Source: Marinobacter sediminicola (GTDB lineage Bacteria > Pseudomonadota > Gammaproteobacteria > Pseudomonadales > Oleiphilaceae). Taken from it: a DNA stretch of 64,000 nucleotides. How positions within the stretch are numbered: position 1 is the first letter of the stretch; each line of letters begins with the position of its first letter. Made by a program: the position numbers and the translations under genes. Below, piece after piece: positions 7,856-17,103 of this stretch. The stretch spans positions 62,001 to 126,000 of the forward strand of contig NZ_JAVIXR010000011.1 of the NCBI RefSeq assembly GCF_031157525.1. Reading direction: 5' to 3'. The notes under the pieces are model-generated. The model made no database searches. It saw only the letters and a program-made list of their open reading frames with translations, and had not been told where the DNA came from.

Positions 7856-9877
7856 ATGCTCAACGCCGACGCTCTCAGCCAGTTGCGCCAGCTAAAGTCT
7901 GACATTGAGGAAAGCAAAGTTGTTTTCCCCGGAACTGTTAAAGCCACCAACGGCCGCTTCGGATTCGTCGCACTGGATGAAGGGCGGGATGTATTCCTGC
8001 CACCGGAAGAAATGCAAAAAGTGCTCCCGGGTGACCGGGTTAGTGTTACCGAACAGGAAGTGGAAAAGGGCAAGACCCAGGGTGTTGTGGACGAGCTTAT
8101 TGAAAGCCGGCTCAGCACGTTTGTTGGGCGTTATCTGGTAAAGGGCAAAGGGCATTTTGTGGTTCCGGAAACCCCGGGCATCAACCGCTGGATTTTTATT
8201 CCGCCCAAAGAGCGCATGAACGCGCAGCCTGATGATTACCTGTACTGCTGCATGCACAAGCACCCAATCAAAGATGGCAAGGGTCAGGCAAAGGTTCTGC
8301 GAGTCATTGGCAAAGCCGGCGAGCCGGGCATAGAACGCGCCCTGACTCTGGCAACCTTCGATCTTTCAGACACCTGGCCAGCCCCGGTTGTTGAACAGGC
8401 AGAAAACCTGAACGAGGCCACCATCGAAGCCCTCTGCGACGATCGGGAAGACCGCACAGACCGGGCCTATGTAACCATCGATAGTCCCGCCACTCAAGAC
8501 ATGGACGACGCTCTGCTGGCCGAGCCCAATGTGACTGGATGGGCCTTGTCCATTGCCATTGCCGACCCGGCTGCGGTTATTGACCACAAGAGCGCCGCCG
8601 AGCTTGAAGCCTTCAAGCGCGCCACCGCCATTTATTTCCCCGGCGACCCCCTGCCCATGCTTCCAGACACCATCAGCACTCGTTTATGCTCGTTGATGCC
8701 TGATGTGAAGCGATTGGCCCTGGTGTGTGATCTGCAGGTCAATAACGATGGCAGTCTGGGTGATTACAGCTTTCACCAGGCGGTCATCAGCTCCAAGGGC
8801 AAACTCAGTTACGATCTGGTCTCCAACCTGATTGAAGGCCGCGAAGACGAAGACATCAAGGCGCTGCCGGATTCTGTGTGCAACAGCCTGGACCAGCTCC
8901 ACCAGGCCGCCACCGCATTACGCAAATGGCGCAGTGAGCACGCTTTGCTAAGCGGCGACCGCCCGGAATTCCGGCTAAGGCTGGATGAAAACCGGCGTAT
9001 TCGAAGCATCGAACCGTCGGTCCAGAATGAAGCGCACCGCTTGGTTGAAGAGTGCATGGTTGCGGCTAACCGCTGCGCTGCGGATTTTCTGTCCAAGCAG
9101 GCATCTGGCCTGTTTATCCAGCATCCGGGGCTCAGGGATGACCGCGCCGACAACGTTCGAGCATTGCTTGAAGGTTATGCGCCGCACCTGGCGGATATAG
9201 ATGCCACCACACCGGAAGGCTTCAAAGCACTGATGAAGGAAACATCCACTCTGGAGGCAGAAGTGCCAGTGAAATCCATCCTCTCGCGCCAGTTGGCCCG
9301 GGCAGAGATGACGTTTACTGTAGCACCCCACCAGGGCATGGGGCTAAACGCCTACACTACGTTTACCTCTCCACTGCGCAAGTATTCTGACCTGTATGTT
9401 CACCGGATGATTAAAGCGGCGCTTTGGGGCACCCCAATGAAAGCCTTGGGCAGCGACGAACTCCTGACACTCCAGACCACTCAGTTCAAAGCAAGACAAG
9501 CCGCCAACAATCTGGAAACCTGGCTCAAGAGCGATTTTGCCAAAACGCTGGGCGAAGACCCTCTGGACGGCGTGATCAGCCGAACCATTCCTGCAGGCTT
9601 TTTTGTGCGCCTGGAATCCAACGGGCTGGAAGGCTTTGTAAGCTGCAAGGATCTTAACGGAAAATATAGCTTTGATCCGGTAACACTGCGCCTGATTCAC
9701 AACAAGAACGGGCGCATATTCCAGCTGGATCAAGCTGTGAAAGTGACTTTTTCCGGAGTGGAAGAGGAGCGGCGGCAGATCAACTTCAAATTGGTAGAAG
9801 CGGTTGAAGTGACAAAGGCCAATGCAAAGGAAAGTGAGCAGGATACCGTGAAGGCGAGCGACGACAGCAAAAGCTGA
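7856..9877 (+). CDS. rnb: Exoribonuclease II (RNB family)
   Basis: This enzyme degrades single-stranded RNA from the 3' end. The 673-residue protein has N-terminal cold-shock-like domains (VKATNGRFGFVAL), the RNB catalytic domain with DSPATQDMDDA (Asp209, 215, 217 and 218, matching the four aspartates of Escherichia coli RNase II at 201-210), and a C-terminal S1-like domain ending in a charged tail. The length is close to E. coli RNase II (644) and well below RNase R (about 810), and there is no Lys-rich RNase R tail. The alternative name would be a short RNase R-like enzyme. Confidence 0.9.
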   Translation: MLNADALSQLRQLKSDIEESKVVFPGTVKATNGRFGFVALDEGRDVFLPPEEMQKVLPGDRVSVTEQEVEKGKTQGVVDELIESRLSTFVGRYLVKGKGHFVVPETPGINRWIFIPPKERMNAQPDDYLYCCMHKHPIKDGKGQAKVLRVIGKAGEPGIERALTLATFDLSDTWPAPVVEQAENLNEATIEALCDDREDRTDRAYVTIDSPATQDMDDALLAEPNVTGWALSIAIADPAAVIDHKSAAELEAFKRATAIYFPGDPLPMLPDTISTRLCSLMPDVKRLALVCDLQVNNDGSLGDYSFHQAVISSKGKLSYDLVSNLIEGREDEDIKALPDSVCNSLDQLHQAATALRKWRSEHALLSGDRPEFRLRLDENRRIRSIEPSVQNEAHRLVEECMVAANRCAADFLSKQASGLFIQHPGLRDDRADNVRALLEGYAPHLADIDATTPEGFKALMKETSTLEAEVPVKSILSRQLARAEMTFTVAPHQGMGLNAYTTFTSPLRKYSDLYVHRMIKAALWGTPMKALGSDELLTLQTTQFKARQAANNLETWLKSDFAKTLGEDPLDGVISRTIPAGFFVRLESNGLEGFVSCKDLNGKYSFDPVTLRLIHNKNGRIFQLDQAVKVTFSGVEEERRQINFKLVEAVEVTKANAKESEQDTVKASDDSKS

Positions 9878-9886
9878 CGTCGCTCG
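9855..9886 (+). other. Hairpin spanning the rnb stop codon
   Basis: CGAGCGACG (9855-9863) pairs with CGTCGCTCG (9878-9886), with an inner CAGC/GCTG pairing around AAAA. The rnb stop lies inside the structure. There is no T-run. It separates rnb from the convergent acyltransferase gene and may stabilise or terminate both messages. Confidence 0.35.
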
Positions 9887-9892
9887 TAAGTG

Positions 9893-10786
9893 CTAGCGGG
9901 TGAGCATTTCCTCAAGGCGGGCATCCTTGGCCTGCCACTGCTCGCCCAGCCAGTTCTTCACGTTGCGCCGGTGTTCTGCATCGGTCGCATAATCCCGACC
10001 TTTCAGGTGTTCGGGAATCGTCACCGTATGAATCTCCATTTTCACTTCCTTCACCCGGCCACAAATAAAGTCCCAGAACGACGGGGCACCGCCGGGATAG
10101 GCAATGGTGACATCAACCAGCGTCTGTATTGAATCGCCCATAGTGTCCAGCACGAAGGCAGCACCGCCCGCTTTTGGAGTAAGCAGGTGCTTGTAGCGTG
10201 ATTTTTGCTTCGCGTGCTTTGCCGGCGTAAACCGGGTGCCTTCCACAAAGTTCATCACGCTCACTGGCGTATAACGAAACTTCTCACAGGCACGGCGAGT
10301 GGCCTTAAGATCTTCCCCACGCTTCTCTGGATGTTTGATCAGATATTCCCGGGTGTATCGCTTCATGAACGGGAAATCCAAGCCCCACCAGGCAAGCCCG
10401 ATAACCGGCACCCAAATCAGCTGTTGCTTCAAAAAGAACTTCAAAAAGGGTGCGCGGCGGTTGAACACCCGCTGCATGGCAAAAATATCCACCCAGCTTT
10501 GGTGGTTGCTGAGTACCAGGTACCAGCTTTCGCGCCGCAGGTTTTCCGCACCAGTGACGTGCCACTTCGTGCTGTGGGTAAGCTTCATCCAGCCTGTGTT
10601 ACAGGCCACCCAGGACTCTGAAATCCAGATTATGATCTTGGTACAAAAAACCCGGAAACCCTTATGTGGGATAATGAGTTTCAGCAGGGCTGGGATATAG
10701 AGCAACACACACCAGAACAGTGTGTTGATTGCCAGCAAAATGGAGTTGAGCACGCCGATAACGGGAGCAGGTAGGAAACTGAGCAT
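9893..10786 (-). CDS. PlsC-type lysophospholipid acyltransferase (YihG-like)
   Basis: This is a membrane acyltransferase of the 1-acyl-glycerol-3-phosphate family. The 297-residue protein starts with hydrophobic segments (about 5-45), followed by the catalytic NHQSWVDIF (HX4D) and the glycerophosphate-binding FVEGTRF. A later PGG segment completes the four-block pattern. The size and N-terminal helices match the YihG/LCLAT1-like branch rather than short PlsC, so it probably remodels phospholipid acyl chains. The ATG at 10786 has AGGAAC upstream; an earlier in-frame start at 10840 lacks support. It is convergent with rnb and divergent from the PhaC-like hydrolase. Confidence 0.85.
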   Translation of the reverse strand: MLSFLPAPVIGVLNSILLAINTLFWCVLLYIPALLKLIIPHKGFRVFCTKIIIWISESWVACNTGWMKLTHSTKWHVTGAENLRRESWYLVLSNHQSWVDIFAMQRVFNRRAPFLKFFLKQQLIWVPVIGLAWWGLDFPFMKRYTREYLIKHPEKRGEDLKATRRACEKFRYTPVSVMNFVEGTRFTPAKHAKQKSRYKHLLTPKAGGAAFVLDTMGDSIQTLVDVTIAYPGGAPSFWDFICGRVKEVKMEIHTVTIPEHLKGRDYATDAEHRRNVKNWLGEQWQAKDARLEEMLTR

Positions 10787-10954
10787 ACGGTTCCTGTTGT
10801 GATTGTTTAGCCAGTGGTTAGCAATCATACCAATCAGCACCGGCTATGGGCAGTGGCTGATTGTGACCTCTCTGCCAACCAAAAGTGACAGTATTGCCAT
10901 GGCGCTGCCAAGGGTTTGGCATTAGCCTCACATCTTTTATCACGGATCTTCCCG

Positions 10955-12106
10955 ATGCCCAATATTATCAACGCCGCAACCAAAAAAGCTGCCGGGCTGG
11001 CACGGCAAACATCACGTTATGCCGGCAATGCCTTTGACCGTGTATTCCGTGCGGCCAGTCTGGTGCAAGCGGGGCAAACGCCTTTTGAAACTCTTCATAC
11101 CGATGGTTTGGTCAGCTTGCGCTATTACGCGCCACTGGAAGAAGACTTCATCGACCTGGATGGAATAGCCATTCCCGTTGAGCCAAACCGGCATAAAACA
11201 CCGGTGGTGATTGTTCCACCGCTGGCCGTAAACATGCTGATCTACGACCTTTTCCCCCAACGCAGCCTTGTGAGATTTTTGCGGGCGAAAGGCTTTGAAG
11301 TGTATCTCATAGACTGGGGCATACCGACGCGGGCACACAGTCATTACAACCTGCATACCTATGTGGCTGAACTCCTGCCCGCCTCTCTTGAACGGGTTCG
11401 CCAGCACAGTGGCCAGCAGGAATTATCGCTCCACGGTTGGAGCATGGGCGGCATGTTTACCCTGTTTTATTCGGCCTTGAGCAAGGACCAACACATCCGC
11501 AATGCCATTATTCTGGGCTCACCCATCGACAGCCACGCGTCTGGCATTCTGGGTTTGTTGAACCAGCGCATGGCTGACGTTGCCGGAGCCATTTACAGGC
11601 GCACCGGGCTTCAGATTCACGATCTCCGACCACACTGGTTTCACAGCCCGGGCTGGGCCAACACCATTGGCTTCAAGCTGACCAATCCAGTTGGCAGTTT
11701 CATGGGTTACTGGGAGCTACTTATCCGCTTGGGCGACCGGGAGTTTGTGAGCAGCCATGCCACAACCTCTGCCTTTCTTGACCGCATGGTTGCTTACCCC
11801 GGCGGTGTTGTTCAGGACACGGTGGTTCGCATCTGGATAGACAACCAACTGTCCCGAGGCACAGTGCAAATTGGTGACGATGAAGCCCAGTTGGCCAACA
11901 TTAACGCCAACCTTTTTGCTGTAGCAGGCAGCGAAGACACCATGGTAACGCCGGATGCGGCCAAGACCCTGATGGATCATGTCAGCTCTGCGGACAAAAC
12001 ATTCCGAATTGCCCCGGGTGGGCACATGGGCATTCTGGCCGGCAGCAAAGCGCCCCGGGAAAGCTGGCTGGAAATCGCACAGTGGCTGGCCCAGCGTTCA
12101 GATTGA
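10955..12106 (+). CDS. PhaC-like alpha/beta hydrolase
   Basis: The 383-residue protein has the overall layout of a polyhydroxyalkanoate synthase: PVVIVPPLAVNMLIYD, then FEVYLIDWGIP, then a nucleophile elbow and a late GGHMG histidine segment. The nucleophile motif is GWSMGG, with serine where true PHA synthases have cysteine (GxCxG). It may therefore be a hydrolase, such as an esterase or depolymerase, or a divergent synthase. I chose ATG 10955; an in-frame TTG lies at 10916. No phasin or other PHA gene is near. The 168-base gap to the divergent acyltransferase should hold both promoters. Confidence 0.75.
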   Translation: MPNIINAATKKAAGLARQTSRYAGNAFDRVFRAASLVQAGQTPFETLHTDGLVSLRYYAPLEEDFIDLDGIAIPVEPNRHKTPVVIVPPLAVNMLIYDLFPQRSLVRFLRAKGFEVYLIDWGIPTRAHSHYNLHTYVAELLPASLERVRQHSGQQELSLHGWSMGGMFTLFYSALSKDQHIRNAIILGSPIDSHASGILGLLNQRMADVAGAIYRRTGLQIHDLRPHWFHSPGWANTIGFKLTNPVGSFMGYWELLIRLGDREFVSSHATTSAFLDRMVAYPGGVVQDTVVRIWIDNQLSRGTVQIGDDEAQLANINANLFAVAGSEDTMVTPDAAKTLMDHVSSADKTFRIAPGGHMGILAGSKAPRESWLEIAQWLAQRSD

Positions 12107-12154
12107 TGGCCTGCCCGGTTCCGGGATCGGCAGTTGTGGATTACACTGCTACCC

Positions 12155-13066
12155 ATGAACCTTATTGATACATTCAACCTTGATATCCGCGCTCTCCACA
12201 CCTTTGTTGCTGTCCTTGACGAAGGCAGTGTTTCCCGCGCAGCCATCAAGCTTGGCGTCAGCCAATCCGCCGTAAGCCACACGCTCGACCGCCTGCGTAA
12301 AGCCCTCGGCGACCCCCTGTTCGTCAAATCCGGGCGCGGCATCACACCCACGCGCTACGCAGTGCAGGCCGGCTCCCACATTCGCCAGATCCTGGATGAC
12401 CTGCATTCTCTGGCCTCCGGCCCACCCTTCACGCCAGAAACCACCGAAATCTCGTTCACCATTGCAGCCAACGATTACGAGCGGGATTTGCTTCTTCCGC
12501 AACTGATGCGGCGCCTGCGCGTACAAGCACCTGGCGTTACGCTGCAGGTCATTGCCTCCGGCATTCCCACCGCAGACATACTGCGCAAGAACATCTGCGA
12601 CCTGATCGTCTCCCCCCACGCCCCGGAAGCCACCGACATTATGCAAAGAGGGCTGATGGGCGACCGCATGGTGGTTTTTTACGATCCAAGCCAGCGCGAA
12701 GCACCAGAGACGGTTACCGATTACCTGAAAGCCGACCACATCGCTTTGGTGTTCGGCACTGGCGAAAAACCCGCCCTGGAAGCCGGGTTATCTGCGCGCG
12801 GCCTAACCCGCCGTAACGTCATTACCGTCTCCAACTTCTCCGGCCTACCAGAATTCCTCCGGGGCACAGACATGCTGGTTACCGCACCTGAGCGCACGAG
12901 CAAACACTTACTCCGGGATTTTTCCTGGGTGCCTTTACCCTTCAATTTCAAGCCATTTACCCTGCTGATGGTCTGGCACCGCCGCAACCAGAACGACCCG
13001 GCGCACCGCTGGTTGAGAAACCAGGTGAACGCTGTCGCCGCCACCATGAATGGCCTCAACGAGTAA
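12155..13066 (+). CDS. LysR-family transcriptional regulator
   Basis: The 303-residue protein has an N-terminal winged helix (LHTFVAVLDEGSVSRAAIKL, about 14-33, then VSQSAVSHTLDRLR) and a substrate-binding domain whose ligand is unknown. The DNA-binding part is of the NodD/LinR-like branch (DPLFVKSGRGITPT). It follows the PhaC-like gene on the same strand by 48 bases; its regulated gene is not obvious, though the Bcr/CflA exporter downstream is possible. ATG 12155 is preferred over an upstream in-frame start at 12134. Confidence 0.88.
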   Translation: MNLIDTFNLDIRALHTFVAVLDEGSVSRAAIKLGVSQSAVSHTLDRLRKALGDPLFVKSGRGITPTRYAVQAGSHIRQILDDLHSLASGPPFTPETTEISFTIAANDYERDLLLPQLMRRLRVQAPGVTLQVIASGIPTADILRKNICDLIVSPHAPEATDIMQRGLMGDRMVVFYDPSQREAPETVTDYLKADHIALVFGTGEKPALEAGLSARGLTRRNVITVSNFSGLPEFLRGTDMLVTAPERTSKHLLRDFSWVPLPFNFKPFTLLMVWHRRNQNDPAHRWLRNQVNAVAATMNGLNE

Positions 13067-13153
13067 CCCATCTGTTTTGCTCATATATTCTATGAGCAGC
13101 GCCCCTGTTATTTTTTCGCAAGGCACCCCCTAGAATCCCCTCCAAAGTTGACA

Positions 13154-13260
13154 GCGATTGAGGGGCGAGGCTTCCAAAACTGTGCGGAGCCATGGATGGC
13201 GTAGCCAAGCGTACACGGACGTATTCACAGCGTGTTTTGGAAGCCTCGCCCCTCAATCGC
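13154..13260 (-). repeat. Intergenic repeat, copy B (inverted orientation)
   Basis: Perfect 27-nt arms (13154-13180 and 13234-13260) enclose a 53-nt core (13181-13233). Read on the minus strand, the core matches copy C at 50 of 53 positions and copy A at most positions. The arms are unrelated to those of A and C except for the inner CCAAAAC next to the core. It lies between the LysR gene and the downstream exporter, both on the plus strand. No target duplication or T-run flanks it. Confidence 0.88.
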
Positions 13261-13284
13261 CCCCCCTTAAAGTATGGATAGTAG

Positions 13285-14505
13285 ATGCTAGCACTCACCA
13301 GTATATGGACAACCATACTGCTCGCCGCCGCCGTAGCTCTCGGGCCGCTTGCCACCGACATGTATTTGCCGGCATTGCCGCAAATCGGCAGCGACTTTGG
13401 CACAGGCACCAGCCAGGTACAGCTAACCCTGAGCCTCTACATGGTTGGCTTTGCCATAGCACAACTGGTGTGTGGCCCACTGGCTGACCGATTCGGCCGC
13501 AAGCCCATCATGATTGGCGGTTTTGTAGTGTTCGCCCTCGCCAGCATTGGCTGTGCGCTGGCCAGCAACATCGAAACCCTGATTCTTTGCCGCTTTTTAC
13601 AGGCGCTGGGCGGATCAGCCGGGCCCGTTCTTGGGCGTGCAGCCATTCGGGATATTTACACCCCCCGCGAAGCCGCAAAAATTATGGCACTGCTGGCCAG
13701 CATCATGGCTCTCGCACCAGCTGTCGCACCGACACTGGGCGGCATCATGGTCGCCGGATTCGGCTGGCACTCTATTTTCGTCGTATTAGGCGGCTATGCC
13801 CTGATCATGGCCGCGGTCGTGGCCTTCGGCATCCCCGAGCCCATGCGACCAGAGTACCGCCAGCCCCTGAAGCTCTGCAGCCTGCTGCGGAATTATCGTG
13901 CCATAGGCACAGACATCAGCTTCTTAGGCTATACCCTGACTAACGCACTGCTATTCTCTGGCCTGTTCGCGTTTCTTTCCGGCTCCTCATTCGTACTGAT
14001 CGATTTTCTTAAAGTGCCGCCCCAGCAATTCGGCCTGTATTTCGCCGGTATTGTCGTCGGCTATGTCACCGGCAACATCACCGCAATCCGCCTCGGCAGC
14101 CGCTTGGCACCGGATCAGATTCTGGTTCGCGGGCTGATTATTGCCGTTGCCGGTGGTAGTTTAATGGTGGCTTTGGCGCTGACCGGCGTGTTTAGCGTGT
14201 GGGCGGTCATCCTGCCCCAGGCCGTATTTATGGCGGGCACCGGAATGGTTATGCCGCAAACCATGGCAGGTGCCATGGCCAACTTCCCCCGCATGGCAGG
14301 CTCGGCTTCCGCGCTGTTCGGGTTTGCACAAATGGGTATCGCGGCCTTTGCGGGCATGCTCGTAGGCATTCTGCACGATGGCACCTCACTGGTTATGGCA
14401 ACCGCCATCGCCATCAGTGCCATTGCCGCACTGGCAAGCTACCTGCTACTGGTTCAACGCCACCCCGCTCCCGGCTTCGAACCCCAGACGGCATCCAGTC
14501 AGTAG
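13285..14505 (+). CDS. Bcr/CflA-type MFS drug-resistance exporter
   Basis: A 12-helix major facilitator protein of 406 residues. The MFS motif A is clear (GPLADRFGRKP), the first helix has the family signature ATDMYLPALP, and motif C occurs as the Gly/Pro-rich APAVAPTLGG in helix 5. These features place it in the Bcr/CflA drug:proton antiporter group (bicyclomycin, sulfonamides, chloramphenicol in known members). The substrate here is unknown. It begins 24 bases after repeat copy B, so its promoter or leader must overlap or lie within the repeat, unless it is transcribed from the LysR gene. Confidence 0.9.
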   Translation: MLALTSIWTTILLAAAVALGPLATDMYLPALPQIGSDFGTGTSQVQLTLSLYMVGFAIAQLVCGPLADRFGRKPIMIGGFVVFALASIGCALASNIETLILCRFLQALGGSAGPVLGRAAIRDIYTPREAAKIMALLASIMALAPAVAPTLGGIMVAGFGWHSIFVVLGGYALIMAAVVAFGIPEPMRPEYRQPLKLCSLLRNYRAIGTDISFLGYTLTNALLFSGLFAFLSGSSFVLIDFLKVPPQQFGLYFAGIVVGYVTGNITAIRLGSRLAPDQILVRGLIIAVAGGSLMVALALTGVFSVWAVILPQAVFMAGTGMVMPQTMAGAMANFPRMAGSASALFGFAQMGIAAFAGMLVGILHDGTSLVMATAIAISAIAALASYLLLVQRHPAPGFEPQTASSQ

Positions 14506-14629
14506 TCAGCTTCAAACGGACCAAAGGGATGCAATCTCATCCAAAATGGACTAAACAGGGTAAGTTGTTCCAGACTATTACTGTTTCGCTATTTCCGTAT
14601 CACCTTCTGTATCACCCAAGGAGCACTCC

Positions 14630-15127
14630 ATGAGCACAGTCACTTTTGACGGCAACCCCATCGAACTGAGCGGTGAATTTCCAAAGAACGGCGACACAGC
14701 ACCCGCCTTCACACTCACCAGCAGCGGCCTCGAAGAAGTAACCCTCGACAACTGGGCAGGCAAACGCAAAATCCTGAACATCATCCCCAGTATCGACACA
14801 GGCGTGTGCGCCACATCTACCCGTAAATTCAACGAAAAAGCAGGCTCCCTGGACAACACCGTGGTTCTGGTTGTCTCAGCCGACCTGCCCTTCGCTGCTT
14901 CACGCTTTTGCGGTGCTGAAGGCCTGAAAAACGTAGAAACCCTCTCCACCTTCCGGAACTACAGCTTCCAGCAGGATTACGGCGTAGCCCTACAGGGCGG
15001 CCCACTGGCCGGACTCTGCGCGCGGGCGGTGGTCGTTCTGGATGAAGACAACAAGGTTATCCACAGCCAGCTTGTGAGCGAAATCCACGACGAGCCAGAT
15101 TACGACGCGGCACTAAAAGCGCTTTAA
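14630..15127 (+). CDS. tpx: Thiol peroxidase Tpx
   Basis: An atypical 2-Cys peroxiredoxin that reduces lipid and hydrogen peroxides using thioredoxin. The 165-residue protein has the peroxidatic cysteine in [10 protein letters not shown] (Cys61) and the resolving cysteine in SRFCGAEGL (Cys95), the classic Tpx pair, plus the family N-terminus with [11 protein letters not shown]. An AAGGAG ribosome site precedes ATG 14630. It is flanked by two drug/toxin exporters, but the 124-base upstream gap suggests its own promoter. Periplasmic location is not supported because no signal peptide is seen. Confidence 0.96.
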   Translation: MSTVTFDGNPIELSGEFPKNGDTAPAFTLTSSGLEEVTLDNWAGKRKILNIIPSIDTGVCATSTRKFNEKAGSLDNTVVLVVSADLPFAASRFCGAEGLKNVETLSTFRNYSFQQDYGVALQGGPLAGLCARAVVVLDEDNKVIHSQLVSEIHDEPDYDAALKAL

Positions 15128-15132
15128 TTCAG

Positions 15133-15164
15133 ACTGTGCATTGCCATGGATGGCAATGCCAAAC
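15133..15164 (-). repeat. Probable fragment of the intergenic repeat core, overlapping the MATE start
   Basis: This stretch matches the plus-strand text of copy B at 25 of 32 positions: ACTGTGC, three mismatches, GCCATGGATGGC, three mismatches, GCCAA. The two mismatch triplets are ATT and AAT, complementary to each other, so they create a 9-bp stem (15138-15146 with 15151-15159). The arms and the other half of the core are absent. Homology is plausible but a chance palindrome cannot be excluded. Confidence 0.5.
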
Positions 15165-16520
15165 ACCAAAGCACCCCTCAACCCTGTGAGCAACACCATC
15201 CATACCGCAAGCCTACCCCGACAGCTTTACACCATGACCTGGCCCATGCTGTTTGGCGCGCTCTCACTGATGACTTTCCAGCTTGCCGACAGTGCCTTCA
15301 TCGGCCAGCTTGGCCGGGATCCGCTGGCGGCCCTGGGCTTCACGCTGCCCATGCACCAGCTCATCATCGGGTTACAGGTAGGGTTGGGTATTGCTACTAC
15401 CGCCATCATTTCCAGAACACTCGGTCTGGGCGACGAACTCCGGGCGTTTCGTTTGGGTGGGTTGGTGATAACGGTTGGCAGCGCACTGGTATTCGTACTT
15501 TGTGTTGTCTTGTGGCTTCTTCAAACCCCGATCATGACCGCCCTCGGCGCAGACAACACTCTGCTCCCCATGGTGCGTACTTACTGGGTGCCCTGGCTAT
15601 TCTCCGCCTGGATCGGCGCCTTTTTATACTTTGGCTACAGCATTTGCCGCTCCCATGGCGACACCAAACTGCCTGGCTACATGATGGTAGCTACCAGCCT
15701 CGCCAACATAGCTCTCGACCCACTCTATATCTTCGTATTCGGCTGGGGACTGCCCGGTGCCGCCTGGGCCACCGTAACCTCCTTCGGAATCGGCTGCCTG
15801 TTCATCTATCCAAAACTGCTGAAGCGCGGCTGGGCCAGATTTGATCTTCGTGAACTCGCCTTGGGGCGCGCCCTCAGACAACTCAACAGCATCATGGCGC
15901 CCGCCATGGTCAGCCAGTTAATGCCGCCCGTTTCAGCCATGCTGGCAACGGCCATGGTTGCGGGTTTTGGTTCGGCCGCGGTTGCCGCCTGGGGCCTGGG
16001 CACGCGCCTGGAATTCTTCTCCATTGTGGTGGTACTCGCACTCACCATGTCCATGCCCCCCATGATCGGCCGACTGCTGGGTGCCGGGGATATTGAACAA
16101 ATTCGCAAACTGGTGCGAATTGCCGTGCGCTTTGTGGTGGGCTGGCAACTGGCCATTGGCCTGCTCTGGCTCATTGCCTCTGGCTTGGTATCGGAACTGT
16201 TCAGCAGCGACCAACAGGTGCAGGAGATTCTTGGTGCTTATCTTGTGCGGGTGCCACTCAGTTACAGCGGCCTGGGGGTGTGCATGTTGATGGTGTCCAT
16301 CTGCAACGCCCTTGGCCTTGCCGTGCGGGCGCTGCTGGTTTCAATGCTGCGGCTGTTTTTATGCTTCCTGCCCCTGCTTTGGCTGGGCAGCCAGCTCAAC
16401 GGCATTTACGGTTTGATGAGCGGTGCCCTGGTGGGCAACCTGCTGGCCGGCATTATGGCTTACAGCTTCTATCGCGCGGGTATGAAGCAGCTTCGCGAAA
16501 GTGCGTCAGGCAAAGCGTGA
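15150..16520 (+). CDS. MATE-family efflux transporter
   Basis: A 12-helix multidrug/toxin exporter of the DinF branch, about 456 residues. Recognisable segments are the N-terminal LPRQLYTMTWPMLFGAL, the first-helix LADSAFIGQLG and the repeat-internal MAPAMVSQLM. It starts 22 bases after tpx with no clear ribosome site. In-frame starts at 15141 (TTG), 15150 and 15156 all fall in or next to a stable hairpin that seems derived from the intergenic repeat, so initiation is uncertain. Its last 15 bases overlap the convergent thioesterase gene. Confidence 0.88.
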   Translation: MAMPNTKAPLNPVSNTIHTASLPRQLYTMTWPMLFGALSLMTFQLADSAFIGQLGRDPLAALGFTLPMHQLIIGLQVGLGIATTAIISRTLGLGDELRAFRLGGLVITVGSALVFVLCVVLWLLQTPIMTALGADNTLLPMVRTYWVPWLFSAWIGAFLYFGYSICRSHGDTKLPGYMMVATSLANIALDPLYIFVFGWGLPGAAWATVTSFGIGCLFIYPKLLKRGWARFDLRELALGRALRQLNSIMAPAMVSQLMPPVSAMLATAMVAGFGSAAVAAWGLGTRLEFFSIVVVLALTMSMPPMIGRLLGAGDIEQIRKLVRIAVRFVVGWQLAIGLLWLIASGLVSELFSSDQQVQEILGAYLVRVPLSYSGLGVCMLMVSICNALGLAVRALLVSMLRLFLCFLPLLWLGSQLNGIYGLMSGALVGNLLAGIMAYSFYRAGMKQLRESASGKA

Positions 16521-17000
16521 GCGGAAGCTTTCTGGCACAGGGGTTACTTTCTTCTGGAGGTAATCAAAAAACACAAATCCATACTTTGCCAAAGCAACAG
16601 CCTGCCCCGTCTCGGCCTTGGTTACCCTGAACACGAAATCCCCACCGTATTTATTAAAATCCATCACCCCCACTTCAAAACGCAGCATTTCCGGGAAAAA
16701 GGATTCCGACTGATACATGGTCGCCAGGTCCGTCACAATAATGCCCTGACCGCTGTTGTTACCTTCTGAAATACCGTAGCTGATCAAAAACTGGGCTCGC
16801 GCTTCCGAGAGCATCGAAACCAGCGCATCGTTACCCAGGTGATTAGCACCGTTTATGTCCGTTGTTCGAACCTGCAACAGAGTTTCAAAACAGAACGCAT
16901 CGTCGGGGAAGGAAAGCTTGATTCGGGCCACTTCAGGTACCTGTATAGCAAAGGGTCGTGTGCGGCACTGAATGATACTCTCTTGTGCAGCGACGTTCAT
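16506..17000 (-). CDS. Acyl-CoA thioesterase, 4-hydroxybenzoyl-CoA thioesterase type
   Basis: A single hotdog-fold domain of 164 residues. The motif TTDINGANHLGNDALVSMLS (residues about 43-62) corresponds to the catalytic Asp and active-site helix of the 4HBT/YbgC group, and FRVTKAETGQAVALAKYGFV is the central strand pair. It should hydrolyse an acyl-CoA; the substrate is not evident. ATG 17000 is taken because the hotdog domain begins shortly after; longer in-frame extensions overlap the divergent gene. It overlaps the end of the MATE gene and is divergent from the Nudix fusion gene, sharing a 103-base promoter region. Confidence 0.82.
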   Translation of the reverse strand: MNVAAQESIIQCRTRPFAIQVPEVARIKLSFPDDAFCFETLLQVRTTDINGANHLGNDALVSMLSEARAQFLISYGISEGNNSGQGIIVTDLATMYQSESFFPEMLRFEVGVMDFNKYGGDFVFRVTKAETGQAVALAKYGFVFFDYLQKKVTPVPESFRSRFA

Positions 17001-17103
17001 CTCAATGATCTTATTGCACAAATCGGTTATCGTCAGTACTGATCTTTCAGCGCTGAATTCAGCTTTTTCGCGCTGGATGCAAAGGCAAGCGGAGGTTACG
17101 GCT

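Noticed and set aside
13154..13260. Repeat copies as intrinsic terminators
   Set aside because: The stems are strong, but the 53-54-nt loops and missing T-runs do not fit factor-independent termination; true terminators elsewhere in the window have short loops and T-runs.
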